Both the position numbers and the translations under genes were made by a program. Below, piece by piece: positions 53,186 to 61,815 of a stretch of DNA of 64,000 nucleotides. The number at the start of each line of letters is the position of its first letter. Positions within the stretch are counted from its first letter, which is position 1. Origin of the DNA: JAEUKA01 sp044228505 (GTDB lineage Bacteria; Myxococcota_A; Polyangia; Palsa-1104; JAEUJZ01); the NCBI GenBank assembly GCA_044228505.1, contig JBGAUT010000008.1:124001-188000 (forward strand). The letters run 5' to 3'. A model generated the notes under the pieces. The model ran no database searches, was not told where the DNA came from, and saw only the letters and a program-made list of their open reading frames with translations.

Positions 53186-54231
53186 CGCCGCCACTATCAG
53201 TTCCCCCCATCGGAAAGCGAGACTTTCTGGATATGGCCGACCTGGCCCCAAGCGAGCTCCATCGGCTGCTCGACTTGGCTGGACGACTCAAGCGCGGCGA
53301 GGTCAAACGCAAAGACGCACTTGCCCAAAAAGTGCTGGCGATGGTGTTCCTCGATCCCAGCCTGCGCACCCGGACCAGCTTCGAGGTCGCGATGTTTCTG
53401 CACGGTGGCCACGCGGTGGTCCTTGAACCGGGCCGCACAAGCTGGGCCTGGGAAACCCAAAAAGGCGTGGTCATGGACGGCACCACCGTCGAGCACATCG
53501 CTGAAGCAGCCCGTGTCCTCGGTCGCTATGCCGATGCCGTCGCTCTGCGCGCATTCCCCAAAGGCAGCGACTGGTCTGTCGAGCGCGAGGACCGCATCAT
53601 GCGCGACTTTGCCCACTACTGTGAAAAGCCCGTCATCAACCTAGAGTCCGTCCGTCGCCATCCCTGCCAAGGACTCGCCGACGCACTGACCCTACGCGAG
53701 CGACTCACGACCCCAGCAGGCCGTCGGTGCGTGCTGATGTGGTCGTATCACCCCAAACCGCTACCGACTGCGGTGCCAGCCAGCGCGGCGATTGCTGCCG
53801 TCAGCCAAGGTATGAACCTGACCATCGCGCATCCACCGGGCTACGAGCTAGACCCCGATGACATGGCCACGATCCAAAGAGTCGCTGGCATAAGCGGTGG
53901 CAGTGTCGCGGTCAGTCATCAGCTAGACGAATCGCTCGATGGAGCGGATGTGGTCTACGTCAAGTCGTGGGGCGCTCTCGGACGCTTCGGTCGTCCCGCC
54001 GAGGAAGCCGAGCTTCGCCAAGGCCGTCACGACTGGCGCATGACCGAAGCCCGCAGCAACAAGCTATCGAGCGACGGCTTTGTCATGCATTGCCTGCCGG
54101 TCCGCCGCAACATCGAGATCGACGATGCAGTACTCGACGGTCCCCGCTCGGCAGTCGTCGACGAGGCCGAAAACCGGCTCCACGTCCAGCGCGCCCTGCT
54201 CATTGAACTCATCGGCGATATGTCGCTGTAG
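53182..54231 (+). CDS. argF': N-acylornithine carbamoyltransferase, predicted succinylornithine type
   Basis: 349 residues from the ATG at 53182 (the frame is open upstream inside argD). Carbamoyl-phosphate site SLRTRTSFE (60-68); C-terminal HCLPVRRNIEI marks the N-acylornithine enzymes, whereas ornithine transcarbamylases have HCLP followed by a His-containing loop. It aligns well with the Xanthomonas campestris acetylornithine enzyme (GGHAVVLEPG, MDGTTVEHIAEAARVLGRY, RAFP, DGADVVYVKSWGAL, DEAENRLHVQ). The equivalent of Glu92 is Val103 and that of Asn185 is Pro195. In published mutants Glu92 to Val, Pro, Ser or Ala turned the acetyl enzyme into a succinylornithine enzyme, so N-succinyl-L-ornithine is the predicted substrate. 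Carbamoyl phosphate comes from carAB next door. Confidence 0.88.
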   Translation: MTPPLSVPPIGKRDFLDMADLAPSELHRLLDLAGRLKRGEVKRKDALAQKVLAMVFLDPSLRTRTSFEVAMFLHGGHAVVLEPGRTSWAWETQKGVVMDGTTVEHIAEAARVLGRYADAVALRAFPKGSDWSVEREDRIMRDFAHYCEKPVINLESVRRHPCQGLADALTLRERLTTPAGRRCVLMWSYHPKPLPTAVPASAAIAAVSQGMNLTIAHPPGYELDPDDMATIQRVAGISGGSVAVSHQLDESLDGADVVYVKSWGALGRFGRPAEEAELRQGRHDWRMTEARSNKLSSDGFVMHCLPVRRNIEIDDAVLDGPRSAVVDEAENRLHVQRALLIELIGDMSL

Positions 54232-54261
54232 CGAGCTTCGCCAAGCCGAAAGGATTTTCCC

Positions 54262-55206
54262 GTGTCTATCGAGCCAGCCAAAGGCATTGCGGGCCTCAAG
54301 GGAGCGCTTCGTTACGTGCGCGCCTACCGCGACCAAATCTTCGTCGTCAAGCTTGGGGGCGAGGTGTTACATCAGGCCGAAGCGCTCGCTGGCGTGGCCG
54401 CCCAGGTGTCACTGCTGTCGTCGCTTGGTGTGCGTCTGGTGATCGTCCATGGTGGCGGTCCTCAGGCCAGCGCACTGTCCCGTCGCCTCGGCAGCGAGCC
54501 CAAGATCATCGCAGGTCGCCGCGTCACCGATGACATCGCTCTCGAAGCGGTGGTGATGTCGGTAGCCGGTCAGCTCAACGTCGCGGTGCTGTCGGCACTG
54601 CGGGCCCATCACGTACGCGCTGTTGGCCTATCGGGAGTCGACGCCGAGCTGGTCTCCGCCCACAAGCGCCCGCCCGTTCAGGTCGTGGATGACAACGGCC
54701 ACGAACAGTTGGTCGACTTTGGACACGTCGGGGATGTCGAGCGCGTCGACCCGCGAGTGCTGGAAACGCTGCTGCAAGCGGGTTACATCCCGGTGGTCTC
54801 GTGCCTGGCCGGCGACGAGCACGGCAGCGTCTTTAACGTCAACGCCGACACGCTTGCTGAAAGCCTGGCTGTCGCTCTGCGCGCCCAGAAGCTCATTTTC
54901 CTCACGAGCTCCCCCGGTGTGCTTCGTGATCGCAACAACCCGGCGACACTCGTCACCTTCGCGGACCCCGACGATCTGGCCAGCCTACTCGCCAGCGGGG
55001 CCATTGCTGGGGGCATGCGTCCCAAGGTCGAAGCCTGCATTCGCGCCGCCACCGGTGGTGTCGAGCGCACCCACATCATCGATGGTGCGGCACCCGATTC
55101 GCTGCTGTTCGAGGTCTTCACCGGTGCCGGATGCGGCACGATGATCGTCGGACGGAAAGAAAAGGCGACCTATCTGGGAGTCGATCTTGCCGCACTCCTT
55201 GGCTAG
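54262..55206 (+). CDS. argB: N-acylglutamate kinase
   Basis: 314 residues from a GTG start with an AAAGGA ribosome site. Amino-acid kinase fold: VVKLGGEVL, VIVHGGGPQASALSRRLG, VGLSGVDAELVSA, VFNVNADTLAESLAVALRAQKLIFLT and the AIAGGMRPKVEACIRAATGGV block, with the C-terminal GTMIVG. In Xanthomonas ArgB is fused to a GNAT synthase domain; here it ends at the kinase domain. It phosphorylates the gamma-carboxyl of N-acylglutamate. Overlaps argE by 20 bp. Confidence 0.94.
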   Translation: MSIEPAKGIAGLKGALRYVRAYRDQIFVVKLGGEVLHQAEALAGVAAQVSLLSSLGVRLVIVHGGGPQASALSRRLGSEPKIIAGRRVTDDIALEAVVMSVAGQLNVAVLSALRAHHVRAVGLSGVDAELVSAHKRPPVQVVDDNGHEQLVDFGHVGDVERVDPRVLETLLQAGYIPVVSCLAGDEHGSVFNVNADTLAESLAVALRAQKLIFLTSSPGVLRDRNNPATLVTFADPDDLASLLASGAIAGGMRPKVEACIRAATGGVERTHIIDGAAPDSLLFEVFTGAGCGTMIVGRKEKATYLGVDLAALLG

Positions 55207-56302
55207 CGCAGCTTCCGGGGCTCTCGATGAGATCGCGCTGCTCGCCGACCTGGTGCGCACGCCGTCTGTGTCAGGGGATGAAGCGGCTGTCGCCACCCTC
55301 GTCGAGCAAGTCGCCATACGCTACGGCTTGCCGGTTCGCCGCGACGATGCGATGGTCGCGATTGAGCTTTCCAGCGACAAACCCGGTAAAAGCCTCGCGC
55401 TGGTCTCGCATCTGGACACCGTGCCCGTTGGTCAAGGCTGGACCCGTGCGCCGTTTGAACCCACCATCGAAGACGGCAGGCTGTGGGGTCGCGGATCCAA
55501 CGATGCCAAGGCCAGCGTCGCGGCAATGATCGGAGCAGCGCTCGATGTGATGCGTGCCGGTGGTCCACCAAGCGGCCGTCTGCTGGTCGTGCTGGGCTTC
55601 TGCGAGGAAACCCGTGACACCAGCATGCCCCGCGCCGTGCCCAGGCTCGGACCACTCGATGCCGCCATCGTTGGAGAGCCGACCTCGCTGGATCTGGCCG
55701 TCGCGCAGCGGGGGCTGATGATGGTTGATCTCCTTGCACACGGCGATCAGTGTCATGCCGCCTATGCCGCCGAGCGCGGGGCTCGCTCCGCCGTGCTGAC
55801 GCTGGCCGCTGATCTGCTCAAGCTTCCGTCGCTGTGTACCGAAAGACCGCATCCTCTGCTGGGACAACCGACGATTACCCCGACCGTGCTGGAGGCTGGC
55901 GTCGCCCGCAACGTGACACCACCGACCGCCAAAGCCGTGCTCGACCTGCGCACGACGCCAAGCTGGGCTCACGCCGAGCTTGGACCATATCTTCAGGCCG
56001 CGCTACGCAGTCAGGTCGTGGTGACCTCGTCGCGACTCCAGCCCTGTGAGACGCCCGAAGGCTCACCGCTACTTAGCGCTGCGCTCGCACTCAGTCCAAC
56101 GGCCCGTCGCTATGGTAGCCCCACCTGTTCAGACTGGGTCTTTTTGCGCCATCTCGATGCCATCAAGTGCGGTCCTGGCGACAGTCGCGTCTCGCACACC
56201 GCCGATGAGTGGGTGGCCCTCGATCAAGTTCGCGCCGCCCGGCTTTTCTATGCCGCGCTGGCGACGCGCTATCTCGCCACTGGCGTTCCCTGCTCGGAGT
56301 AG
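55187..56302 (+). CDS. argE: M20-family N-acylcitrulline/acylornithine deacylase
   Basis: 371 residues. Di-zinc M20 peptidase-type site: His in VSHLDTVPVG, bridging Asp in WGRGSNDAKASVAAM, catalytic Glu in GFCEETRD, EPTSLDLAVAQRG and a late His in SRVSHTADEWV. With a transcarbamylase that works on N-acylornithine, this enzyme should remove the acyl group from N-acylcitrulline, as in Xanthomonas and Bacteroides, rather than from acylornithine. Whether it takes acetyl or succinyl cannot be read from motifs. Overlaps argB; argH starts 19 bp after it. Confidence 0.85.
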   Translation: MPHSLASAASGALDEIALLADLVRTPSVSGDEAAVATLVEQVAIRYGLPVRRDDAMVAIELSSDKPGKSLALVSHLDTVPVGQGWTRAPFEPTIEDGRLWGRGSNDAKASVAAMIGAALDVMRAGGPPSGRLLVVLGFCEETRDTSMPRAVPRLGPLDAAIVGEPTSLDLAVAQRGLMMVDLLAHGDQCHAAYAAERGARSAVLTLAADLLKLPSLCTERPHPLLGQPTITPTVLEAGVARNVTPPTAKAVLDLRTTPSWAHAELGPYLQAALRSQVVVTSSRLQPCETPEGSPLLSAALALSPTARRYGSPTCSDWVFLRHLDAIKCGPGDSRVSHTADEWVALDQVRAARLFYAALATRYLATGVPCSE

Positions 56303-56321
56303 ATTCCCTCGGAGCCGTTCC

Positions 56322-57725
56322 ATGAGCCAAGCCCCTTCGCCGACAACCCTGTGGTCCCCGTCCGCCCCACCCAACGAGCGCGCCCTGTCCTACACCATCG
56401 GCGACGATCCGCACTGGGACAGTCGCTTGCTCACCTGGGATGTGCTCGGCAGCCTCGGTCACATCGCCGGACTGCACAGTGCCGGCCTTTTGACCCCACG
56501 CGATCATGCGCAGCTCCACAACCATCTGGTCGAGGCGCTGGCGGCGATTGAGCGCGGCGAGCTGTCGATCGCCCGCGAACATGAAGATGGTCACACGGCC
56601 GTCGAGCTGTGGCTTTCCCAGCGCGACCCCGAGCTGGGGGCACGACTGCACACCGGACGCTCGCGCAACGACCAAATCGCCTGCGATGTGCGCTTGTTTG
56701 GCAAAGATGCGCTGCTGGGGCTTTTGGAACTGGGGACGCGGCTCGCGGCGGCCCTGCTGGGCTTTGCGTCACAACATCGGCTGGTGCTATGGCCCGGCTT
56801 TACTCACCAGCGCCGCGCCATGCCGTCATCCCTGGGTCTGTGGGCGGCAGCGTTTGCGGAAGGACTGATCGACACGCTGGAAACCGGACCCTCGCTGCTC
56901 ACCCAGCTCGATCGCTCGCCACTCGGTAGCGCGGCGGGCTATGGCGTGCCATTGGCGCTCAACCGCGAGGCAACCGCTCGCGCACTCGGCTTTGCGGACG
57001 TCGTGCAGACCGTGACGGCGGTTCAAAACGGACGCGGCAAGCTGGAGTCGGCGCTGCTGTTCTTCTGTACCCAGCTCGCGCATGAGCTGTCGCGGCTTGC
57101 CAGCGATGTCTGCCTGTATTCCGCCGAGGAGTTTGGTTTTCTGATCCTGCCCGGTGACCTGGCCACCGGTTCGAGCCTGATGCCGCACAAGCGCAACCCC
57201 GACGTGTTCGAGCTGACCCGCGCCCGGGCCGCTGCACTCGACGGCGATCTCGCGCAGCTTCGCTTCCTGGGTAGCAAGCTCACCTCCGGCTATCACCGCG
57301 ACTTTCAGCTACTCAAAGAGCCGCTGCTGCGCGGCGTCCAGCGCACCGCCGAGATGCTCGACATCATGGCGCTCGCGGTACCCAAGCTTGGCGTCGACAA
57401 AGAGCGCTGCTTGGCGGCGGTAAGCGGCAACCTGCTGGTGACCGATGAAGTGATTCGCCGCGTCGAGTCCGGCGAGCCCTTCCGCACCGCCTATCGCAAC
57501 GTCGCCGCCGAGCTAAAGCAAGACGCCCTGCACACTCCACCACCGAGCGCCAAGGACTTGATCCGTCGCCGCCGCTCCACCGGAGGCATCGGCAACCTGG
57601 GACTCACCAAGCTTCATGCCCGCCTGCGTCGCTGTCAAAAAGCGACCAGCCACGCCCGAACCCGGTTTGCCGAGGCGCTTACGACCCTGAAGGCCCCGCT
57701 GGTAGTCCCCGAGGCGCAGTCATGA
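56322..57725 (+). CDS. argH: Argininosuccinate lyase
   Basis: 467 residues from the ATG at 56322, with GGAG eight bases upstream (the frame is open into argE but the extension is out of family). Fumarase/aspartase superfamily motifs: LHTGRSRNDQIACD, HEDGHTAVE, the mobile signature loop GSSLMPHKRNPDVFELTRAR with the catalytic Ser, and LDRSPLGSAAGYGVPLALNRE. It splits argininosuccinate to arginine and fumarate, the last step of the pathway. Its stop overlaps argR (ATGA). Confidence 0.95.
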   Translation: MSQAPSPTTLWSPSAPPNERALSYTIGDDPHWDSRLLTWDVLGSLGHIAGLHSAGLLTPRDHAQLHNHLVEALAAIERGELSIAREHEDGHTAVELWLSQRDPELGARLHTGRSRNDQIACDVRLFGKDALLGLLELGTRLAAALLGFASQHRLVLWPGFTHQRRAMPSSLGLWAAAFAEGLIDTLETGPSLLTQLDRSPLGSAAGYGVPLALNREATARALGFADVVQTVTAVQNGRGKLESALLFFCTQLAHELSRLASDVCLYSAEEFGFLILPGDLATGSSLMPHKRNPDVFELTRARAAALDGDLAQLRFLGSKLTSGYHRDFQLLKEPLLRGVQRTAEMLDIMALAVPKLGVDKERCLAAVSGNLLVTDEVIRRVESGEPFRTAYRNVAAELKQDALHTPPPSAKDLIRRRRSTGGIGNLGLTKLHARLRRCQKATSHARTRFAEALTTLKAPLVVPEAQS

Positions 57726-58213
57726 AGAGCCGCCGCGCCCTGCGACTGCGCAAGCTGCTCGAGCTGGTCAGTTCTCGTGAGCTGCGCACCCAAGAGGAAG
57801 TCAAAGACGCGCTCGTGTCCGAAGGCTGGCAGGTCACCCAGTCCTCGGTCAGCCGAGACATTGCGGCGCTCCGGCTCAGCAAAGAAGGCGGCGTCTACGT
57901 CAGGCCGACGCAACGCACGCTCCATGTCGGCCAGGCTGGTGGTCACGCGCTCACCGCGATCCTGAGCGAGTCGATCCTAGAGAGTGCGCCCGCTGGTGAC
58001 GCGCTGATCGTCCTGCACACCCCGCCCGGAGAAGCCAGCCGCGTCGGTTCCGCCATCGACCGCCTGGCCTATTCCGAGGTCGTCGGCACCATCGCGGGCG
58101 ACGACACCGTTTTTGTCGCGGTGCGGGACAGCGCCGCCCAAAAGCGCTTCCTTGTGACCCTGCGCAAGCTCGGCGAAGAGGACAGCGACAACTCGACCTC
58201 TTCGACCACCTAG
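57722..58213 (+). CDS. argR: Arginine repressor
   Basis: 163 residues. Winged helix-turn-helix with the ArgR signature VTQSSVSRDIAALRL and a C-terminal oligomerisation/arginine-binding domain with VVGTIAGDDTVFVAV (GTxAGDDT). As a hexamer with arginine it binds ARG boxes. It is the last gene of the operon it most likely controls; ARG-type half-sites lie at both ends of the carA-argG gap. The acidic Ser/Thr-rich tail is of no known importance. Confidence 0.95.
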   Translation: MKSRRALRLRKLLELVSSRELRTQEEVKDALVSEGWQVTQSSVSRDIAALRLSKEGGVYVRPTQRTLHVGQAGGHALTAILSESILESAPAGDALIVLHTPPGEASRVGSAIDRLAYSEVVGTIAGDDTVFVAVRDSAAQKRFLVTLRKLGEEDSDNSTSSTT

Positions 58214-58246
58214 CCAGACAAGCGACTTCTCTCTACACTGCGCGAC

Positions 58247-60418
58247 ATGTCTTCGGCACCTCCCCCCGCCACGAGCGAGCCCAAAGCGTCCGCCTCGGGC
58301 CAAAAGAGCAAGAAGCTCGACCGCGTTCGCAACATCGGAATCATCGCCCACATCGACGCTGGCAAAACCACCGTCAGCGAGCGCTTCCTGTTTTATTCAG
58401 GACGCATCCACAAGGTCGGCGACGTCGATGACGGCAACACCCAGATGGACTGGATGCCCGAGGAGCGCAAGCGCGGCATCACCATCACCGCCGCTGCGAC
58501 CTCGTTTACTTGGCGCAACCACGACATCCACCTCATCGACACACCGGGTCACGTCGACTTCACCATCGAAGTCGAGCGCTCGCTGCGTGTCCTCGATGGT
58601 GCCGTCGTTGTCATGTCGGCAGTCGATGGGGTCGAGCCCCAGACCGAGACCGTCTGGCACCAAGCCGACAAGTTCCACGTCCCGCGCATGGTGTTCGTCA
58701 ACAAGATGGACCGCGTCGGGGCCAACTTCGATTCGGTGGTGGAGGACATTCGCAAGACGTTTGCGGCCTACCCGATTCCCATCCAAGAACCCATCGGGGC
58801 CGAGGACACCTTCCTCGGGGCCTACGACCTGATCGAGCAGAAGCGCGTCACCTACAGTGGAGACGAAGATGAGCCGCCCGAGATCAGCGATCCCACCGAA
58901 GAGGATCTGGCGATCATTGGCCCCGCTCGCGAGCAGCTCATCGAGCGCGTCGGCGAAGTCGATGATGCGATCGCCGAGCTGTTCCTGTCCGGTTCCCCCG
59001 TCGATGCTCCCACCCTGCGGGCCGCAATTCGCCGTGTCACCCTCGCTCGCAAGGCCGTCCCGGTGCTGTGTGGCTCGGCGCTGCGCAACCGGGGCGTGCA
59101 GCCACTCCTCGATTCGGTGATCGACTTTCTGCCGGCCCCGACCGAAGTTCCGCCGATCACGGGCATCAATCCCCGCACCGGCGAACCCGAGACGCGTCCA
59201 TCCGATGACAAAGCACCGCTGTGTGCGCTGGCCTTCAAGATCTTCATGCTCGACGGTCGCAAGGCGGTCTATCTGCGCATCTACTCCGGCATCCTCAAGT
59301 CCGGCGACGACGTCTTCAACCCACGACTCGGTCCGCCCCAAAAAGAGGGCAAGGACTACAAGAAACAAGAGAGCCCAGACAAAAAGCCGCTCGGTCGGGT
59401 CGAAAAAATCTCGCGCCTGTTCACCGTTCACGCCGCCAGCCGCGACAAGATCGAGCAAGCGGGTGCCGGCAACATTGTCCTCGCCCTCGGTTTAAAAGAC
59501 ACCGCCACCGGCGACACGCTCTGCGATCCCAGGGCGCAGATTGTCCTAGAGCAGATCGATACCTATCAGCCGGTGATCTCGCAGGCCGTCGAGGCCGCCA
59601 CCAGCGTTGATGCCGAAAAGATGCTGTCGGCGCTGCAAAAGATTGCCGATGAAGATCCCACCTTCCACGTTCGCGAGGATGCCGATACCGGCCAGACGCT
59701 GATCTCGGGAATGGGCGAGCTTCACCTGGAAATTGCCCGCGACCGACTCGCCAGCGAATACAACGTCGTCGCTCGCACCGGCAGGCCGCAGGTCGTCTAT
59801 CACGAAACCGTACTCGGGTCAGGCGAAGCCGAGCACCTGTTCGAGCGACTTGGTGACGACGAGCAGCTCTTTGGCCGCGCCACCGTCCGCGTCTCCCCGC
59901 GTGCACGAGGGGCCGGTCTTTTGGTCCGCAGCGAGGTGCCACCACCATCCCCCGACTGGATTCCGGCGCTGCAGCGCGCCCTGTCCGGCTGTGTCGAAGC
60001 CGCTCTCAGTGGCATTCGCGAAGCGATGGGCTCCGGTCCCAAGGGCAACAAGCTCGTCGACATCGAAGCCGTGCTGGTTTCGGTCGAGCCCAAGCTTGAT
60101 GTGGCCTCCGACGTCGGCTGGCGCATTGCCGGTTCGCGGGCGCTCATCAAAGCCTGTGAGGCCGCCACCACCGCCCTGCTCGAGCCGATCATGCACCTCG
60201 AAGTGGTGGTTCCTGACGAGTTCGTCGGCGATGTCCTTGGCGATCTCAACCAACGACGGGCCCAGATCCTCGATGTCGGCATTCGGGGCAACCGCCGCTG
60301 TGTCATCGCCGAGCTACCGCTACGCGCCCTATTCGGCTACTCCACCGCCGTCCGCTCCGCCACCCAAGGTCGCGCCGACTTTGTCATGACCTTCTCCAAA
60401 TACGACACCTGGTCGTAA
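58247..60418 (+). CDS. Elongation factor G paralogue
   Basis: 723 residues. G domain complete: AHIDAGKTT (P-loop), RGITITAAAT, DTPGHVDF with the catalytic His, NKMDR. Domain II has an insert of about 25 Lys/Asp-rich residues (near 365-390). Domain III has GMGELHLEI. In domain IV the usual HKKQSGGSGQ-type tip loop is missing (here SGEAEHLFERLGDDEQLFGRATV), so this is a secondary EF-G (EF-G2-like) rather than the main translocase. Possible roles are ribosome recycling or stress translation. It starts 33 bp after argR and may be partly read through from the arg operon. Confidence 0.85.
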   Translation: MSSAPPPATSEPKASASGQKSKKLDRVRNIGIIAHIDAGKTTVSERFLFYSGRIHKVGDVDDGNTQMDWMPEERKRGITITAAATSFTWRNHDIHLIDTPGHVDFTIEVERSLRVLDGAVVVMSAVDGVEPQTETVWHQADKFHVPRMVFVNKMDRVGANFDSVVEDIRKTFAAYPIPIQEPIGAEDTFLGAYDLIEQKRVTYSGDEDEPPEISDPTEEDLAIIGPAREQLIERVGEVDDAIAELFLSGSPVDAPTLRAAIRRVTLARKAVPVLCGSALRNRGVQPLLDSVIDFLPAPTEVPPITGINPRTGEPETRPSDDKAPLCALAFKIFMLDGRKAVYLRIYSGILKSGDDVFNPRLGPPQKEGKDYKKQESPDKKPLGRVEKISRLFTVHAASRDKIEQAGAGNIVLALGLKDTATGDTLCDPRAQIVLEQIDTYQPVISQAVEAATSVDAEKMLSALQKIADEDPTFHVREDADTGQTLISGMGELHLEIARDRLASEYNVVARTGRPQVVYHETVLGSGEAEHLFERLGDDEQLFGRATVRVSPRARGAGLLVRSEVPPPSPDWIPALQRALSGCVEAALSGIREAMGSGPKGNKLVDIEAVLVSVEPKLDVASDVGWRIAGSRALIKACEAATTALLEPIMHLEVVVPDEFVGDVLGDLNQRRAQILDVGIRGNRRCVIAELPLRALFGYSTAVRSATQGRADFVMTFSKYDTWS

Positions 60419-60453
60419 CGATCGGGCCTTAGGGGAGACTCGCTCCGCCGGCG

Positions 60454-61761
60454 CTACGCCGGGACCAGCTCGATCACCACCACTTCCGGGGGACAGCCAA
60501 AGCGAAACTGGAGCCAGTGCCCGAGCCCGGCCGACACAAAGAGCTGCGAGGGATCGTGCTGCCCCCGGTAATGGCCACGGATCAGCGGATAGAACGGCTC
60601 TAACACCGACTTGCCCAGGAATCCAACCTGACCGCCGTGGGTGTGACCCGAAAGCTGGAGCGCCACGCCCTTGCCTTCGACGTGGGGAAAGACATGCGGG
60701 TGGTGCGCGAGCAGAATCGTCGGCTCACCTTGGCGACGGTCTTTGAGCGCCGACTCAAGCTGCCCCGGTACCAGGCTTTCATCAAGCCGAGGCACCCGCC
60801 CCGAGTGCGCAAAGCCAATCCCGGCCAGCCGAATCCCACCGATCAGCGCCGACTCTTCTTCCAGAAGCTGAATCTGCGCTTTTTCGTAGGCCCGCGAGAT
60901 CGTCCCCCGGTCCGCCAGGTACAGCTCGTGGTTGCCGACACAGGCAATGTGCCCAAGTCGCGTCGGCACCTGCTTGATCAGCCGCAGCGTATCGAGGTGC
61001 AGCCTCGGCTCGTCACACAGATCGCCGGTCGGACACAGCAGATCCAGCTTCTCGCCCGCGAGCAGCTCCATCCCGCGCTCCAGGTGCTTTAGCTGCGTCT
61101 GAAACCGCGAGATATGAATGTCCGTCACCTGCCCGATGCGAAAGCCCCACAGCTCCTTCGGTAGACCCGGAATCGCGATCCGCACCCGCCGCAGCGCAAT
61201 GTGCCCCGCCTCGTACAGCACGCCGTAGCTGGCCGCCACCATCGCCCCACCCGGCAGCACCCACGGCAGCGTCTGCAAGAGCCCTCGCCGCGAAAGCAGT
61301 GGCTGCACCGTCTTTACCACCCGCCGAGGCACAAACGGAACCTTCGCAAGCGCCGTCTCCACCTTCGGCTCGACCGGCTGTTTGCGCAGCCGTCGCTGCA
61401 CCCACAGCCCCAGCGGCACCCACAGCGGCGAGGTCACAAGCCCCGCCAGCATCGCCACCTGCACCACCGTAGACGGCCCCAAAAACAGCCCATGTAGCGC
61501 CGTCACCCAGCCCGGAGGTGCCCCCGCCCACCGCCACAGCACCCTCGGCAGCATCAGCAGCACCGTCGCCGCCGCCAGCAGCACAAACACCCGCAGCAGC
61601 TTGCGACCAAACCCCGGCAGCGCCCACCGCAGCAGCACCACCCACAGGGCAAACAGCGCCACCGCCACAAGTGGAATCACCCCCATGCGCGGCCGATTGA
61701 AGGACTGGGCCACCACAGGTGCAGCAGCCAAAGCGAGCCCAAAGGCAAGCGAGCCAAACAT
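60454..61761 (-). CDS. Membrane-anchored metallophosphoesterase (YkuE-like)
   Basis: 435 residues. Four or so TM helices in the first 150 residues, then a calcineurin-like phosphoesterase: VTDIHISRF, CPTGDLCDEP, CVGNHELYL, LLAHHPHVFPH and LQLSGHTHGGQVGF provide the complete set of metal ligands. Relatives (YkuE, LpxH-like) act on lipid or nucleotide phosphates; the substrate here is unknown. A 6-bp perfect hairpin (60448-60462) overlaps its stop codon. Confidence 0.88.
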   Translation of the reverse strand: MFGSLAFGLALAAAPVVAQSFNRPRMGVIPLVAVALFALWVVLLRWALPGFGRKLLRVFVLLAAATVLLMLPRVLWRWAGAPPGWVTALHGLFLGPSTVVQVAMLAGLVTSPLWVPLGLWVQRRLRKQPVEPKVETALAKVPFVPRRVVKTVQPLLSRRGLLQTLPWVLPGGAMVAASYGVLYEAGHIALRRVRIAIPGLPKELWGFRIGQVTDIHISRFQTQLKHLERGMELLAGEKLDLLCPTGDLCDEPRLHLDTLRLIKQVPTRLGHIACVGNHELYLADRGTISRAYEKAQIQLLEEESALIGGIRLAGIGFAHSGRVPRLDESLVPGQLESALKDRRQGEPTILLAHHPHVFPHVEGKGVALQLSGHTHGGQVGFLGKSVLEPFYPLIRGHYRGQHDPSQLFVSAGLGHWLQFRFGCPPEVVVIELVPA

Positions 61762-61815
61762 GGTTCTCCACTATGCCGTAAGCGAGGCTGGCTGCAAAAG
61801 TGTTACCCTCCGCGC

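Noticed and set aside
58397..59458. Minus-strand 353-codon frame opposite the EF-G gene
   Set aside because: Asp/Val-rich shadow of the G domain on the other strand.
60448..60462. CCGGCG-CTA-CGCCGG hairpin at the end of the phosphoesterase gene as a terminator
   Set aside because: Perfect but only 6 bp, no T-run on either side, and it overlaps the stop codon; noted in the gene entry only.
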